Positions 62,564 to 64,000 of a stretch of 64,000 nt of DNA are shown piece by piece. Positions within the stretch are counted from its first letter, which is position 1. The number at the start of each line of letters is the position of its first letter. The stretch covers positions 124,001 to 188,000 of the forward strand of contig JACRDG010000112.1 in NCBI GenBank assembly GCA_016218715.1, read 5' to 3'. The position numbers were made by a program, and so were the translations under genes. This DNA is from Desulfomonile tiedjei. GTDB lineage: Bacteria; Desulfobacterota; Desulfomonilia; Desulfomonilales; Desulfomonilaceae. The notes beneath the pieces were generated by a model. The model did no database searches. It was not told the DNA's origin and was given only the letters and a program-made list of their open reading frames with translations.

Positions 62564-63286
62564 CTAGGCGGAATAGCCACGAGGGCACGGAGGGAGTTCT
62601 TCTGTCAACCGTGTTGCGATTTGAGGCGCATCCGGATACAGCTTCGGTAGCGTGACAAGCCCTTGCACGAAGTCCTGGAAAACACCGGCCTCGGCTTCGG
62701 TCGGTTCGACCTGATCAATGACTTTCTTCACGGCGCTGCAGACCAATGGCGCGCGTCTCATTAACCCGGTTAAGGATTCTTCTCCGATGTAGAAGCAGCG
62801 ATACCATTGGCGCCTCTGTCGTATTACATAATCGTCTGCTCCTAGGCGGAGCTTGTCCACAGTAAATTGAGCGCGCTCCCGATGCGCTTCTGGGATCTGG
62901 TCGGTCATCATGAGCTGCCACGATCCAAGTTGCACTTCGAACCAACCGTTTTGAACCTCAAAAGGATCGAGTATCTTCGCTCCGTGTGCCGCCTTTCTGC
63001 TATTGATCCTGTCTGACGCGTACCGATAGTTGGTCCACTCGTACGCGAACTCTGGGTGATCGGACTTACTGAGGTAGTGTTCCACCGCCCCTTCGAGGCC
63101 GATGTGCATGGCCGAGTAGCCGCACAGAAAGTTGAAAGCCTCTGCCAGCTGGTCTTTGCAGCTTGTCCAGCAGTTCGGAGGCTTTGCCGGTCGAGTGGTT
63201 GGGTCAGCGTCGAGCCACTGGCGGCCCGGGCGCCGCACCTTCTCATCAAAGTCGGTGGGCTCGGGGGAAGGATCAAAGTGAATCAT
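62564..63286 (-). CDS. HNH-like nuclease, PtuB-like (Septu/retron type), zinc ligands altered
   Basis: A 240-residue protein. Residues 55-107 trace the HNH core of PtuB-like enzymes: CGYS (55-58) stands where C-x-x-C is usual, EHYLSKS (E69, H70, K74) holds the general-base His, and EWTNYRYASDRINSRK ends with N95 and K98, with ILDP next. Three of four zinc-type Cys positions are replaced, but His, Asn and Lys of the active site remain. The start overlaps the ATPase stop by 14 bases (translational coupling). PtuB assignment is an inference; the same scaffold occurs in other defence systems. Confidence 0.6.
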   Translation of the reverse strand: MIHFDPSPEPTDFDEKVRRPGRQWLDADPTTRPAKPPNCWTSCKDQLAEAFNFLCGYSAMHIGLEGAVEHYLSKSDHPEFAYEWTNYRYASDRINSRKAAHGAKILDPFEVQNGWFEVQLGSWQLMMTDQIPEAHRERAQFTVDKLRLGADDYVIRQRRQWYRCFYIGEESLTGLMRRAPLVCSAVKKVIDQVEPTEAEAGVFQDFVQGLVTLPKLYPDAPQIATRLTEELPPCPRGYSA

Positions 63287-64000
63287 GAGCCTCTGGCCTT
63301 TGCTTTTCCCGCTTCACAAAGTAATCCCATTCCACAAGGAACGGATCATCTTCGGGCAACAATCGCATCAGGTCCCTCTGGATTTCTTTCTGGACTTCCT
63401 CTCTGTTTTCCCTGCTTGAGAACGCTTTCATGTCGTCATGCCGCATATAAGCATATGCAGCTTCGAGCACGCGGTCAGCCTCCTTGGAAGTGGCTCGGCG
63501 CAGTCCGAAGACCGGCGAGGTCAGCCAGTCGCTGCTGTCGCCGTACTTAGCCCACTGAAAGGGCGAAATGGTTATCTTGCCGTCTTCCTCGTCGAAGACA
63601 ATTACTCGGTCCTTTGCTTCGTCGAATTCCGGTTCAAGAGATGCCAATAGGAGAGGAGAATGGGTCGTGGCGACTATCTGGACGTTCATCTTCTCGCTAA
63701 GTACCTTGGTCACCGAGAGAATGGCCGGGAGGATCGACCGTTGCCACTTCGGATGGAGATGAGCCTCCACTTCGTCTATCAGGATCACTAAGTCATTGGC
63801 CGGTTCTTGCTTGAGGATGCGGCAGGCCTGCTGATGTTCGTACCAGCACCAGACCAGAACGTAAGCCAGACTCAGGATGCGTTTCATTCCAGCAGAGGCG
63901 TAAATGACCGGCACGGGGTAAGCGTAGTAAGGAAGTCTAATAGTGGGCACATCCCTCACGTCGCTAACGGATACCCGAATAGGATGATCAGGCTTAATCG
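63273..64000 (-). CDS. AAA-family ATPase, PtuA-like, 5'-truncated by the window
   Basis: The C-terminal 242 codons of an ATPase; the start lies beyond base 64000. YASAGMKRILSLAYVLVW is the ABC-type signature region, LVILIDEVEAHLHPKWQRSILPAIL the Walker B with catalytic Glu, and VATTHSPLLLASLEP the H-switch. This is the AAA_21/OLD-like style of PtuA, RecF-like and retron ATPases. The Walker A part is not visible. With the overlapping HNH-like gene it forms a probable two-gene anti-phage unit; a third component (reverse transcriptase and ncRNA of an Ec78-type retron) could lie further out. Confidence 0.65.
   Translation of the reverse strand, partial: IKPDHPIRVSVSDVRDVPTIRLPYYAYPVPVIYASAGMKRILSLAYVLVWCWYEHQQACRILKQEPANDLVILIDEVEAHLHPKWQRSILPAILSVTKVLSEKMNVQIVATTHSPLLLASLEPEFDEAKDRVIVFDEEDGKITISPFQWAKYGDSSDWLTSPVFGLRRATSKEADRVLEAAYAYMRHDDMKAFSSRENREEVQKEIQRDLMRLLPEDDPFLVEWDYFVKREKQRPEAHDSL

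Overview
The window is a GC-rich bacterial chromosome segment carrying about 57 genes, with no rRNA, tRNA or CRISPR array seen. The gene content suggests a delta-proteobacterial lineage (Desulfobacterota; Desulfomonile- or Syntrophobacter-like). Pointers are a large multi-PAS sigma-54 activator, PilZ-type proteins including one with a duplicated N-terminal 40-residue repeat, a REC protein with a C-terminal cysteine-rich tail, MglA/MglB polarity GTPase genes, a NifX-family protein and a devBCA-type exporter. The assignment is an inference from gene families, not a taxonomic proof.

Layout. 1-3.3 kb: the end of an ankyrin protein, a type I-beta DAHP synthase preceded by a complete attenuator (leader peptide with five consecutive Tyr codons flanked by Trp codons, then a terminator), and a convergent GT5-like glycosyltransferase. 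3.9-13 kb: a solitary adenine methyltransferase and a run of signalling genes (response regulator, PilZ-like, PhoU-like, five-PAS sigma-54 activator followed by a good -24/-12 promoter, NifX-like, REC protein). 13.5-17.6 kb: a secreted FecR-domain protein with a 38-residue tandem repeat, then ebfC-recR. 17.7-21.3 kb: radical SAM protein, MacB-type permease, PilZ/RHH-like protein. 21.5-30.2 kb: surface polysaccharide genes (glycosyltransferases, SGNH hydrolase, GT-C-like membrane protein, sugar aminotransferase, cupin, two methyltransferases). 30.3-33.4 kb: devBCA exporter on the minus strand. 33.7-45.7 kb: CMD/ECF-sigma pair, DMT transporter, ComEC, RodZ-like protein, a DprA-like/AbiG-like fusion protein, prepilin peptidase, response regulator, Ski2-like helicase. 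45.7-54.2 kb: a minus-strand signalling block (DUF4388, MglB, MglA, CheW-like scaffold, Ser/Thr kinase with a cyclic-nucleotide domain, flavodoxin-like reductase, VIT/VWA protein). 54.6-62.4 kb: small membrane protein, Cys-rich secreted protein, UDP-xylose synthase-like gene, flippase-like membrane protein, bioA, bioD, cupin, histone-deacetylase-like hydrolase, lipoprotein. 62.5-64 kb: a two-gene unit (HNH-like protein and AAA ATPase, the latter running off the edge) resembling the PtuA/PtuB pair of Septu and Ec78-type retrons.

Two dispersed repeat families recur in and between genes. One carries a GGCATCTTGCC-type palindrome (at least six copies or fragments). The other is built around GGTGAGCGAAGCGAACC (three copies). 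One copy of the first family has been absorbed in frame into a membrane-protein gene. The strongest leads for new biology are the Tyr/Trp attenuator, the DprA-like/AbiG-like fusion, the HNH/ATPase pair with lost zinc ligands, and the MglAB-kinase-CheW signalling block.
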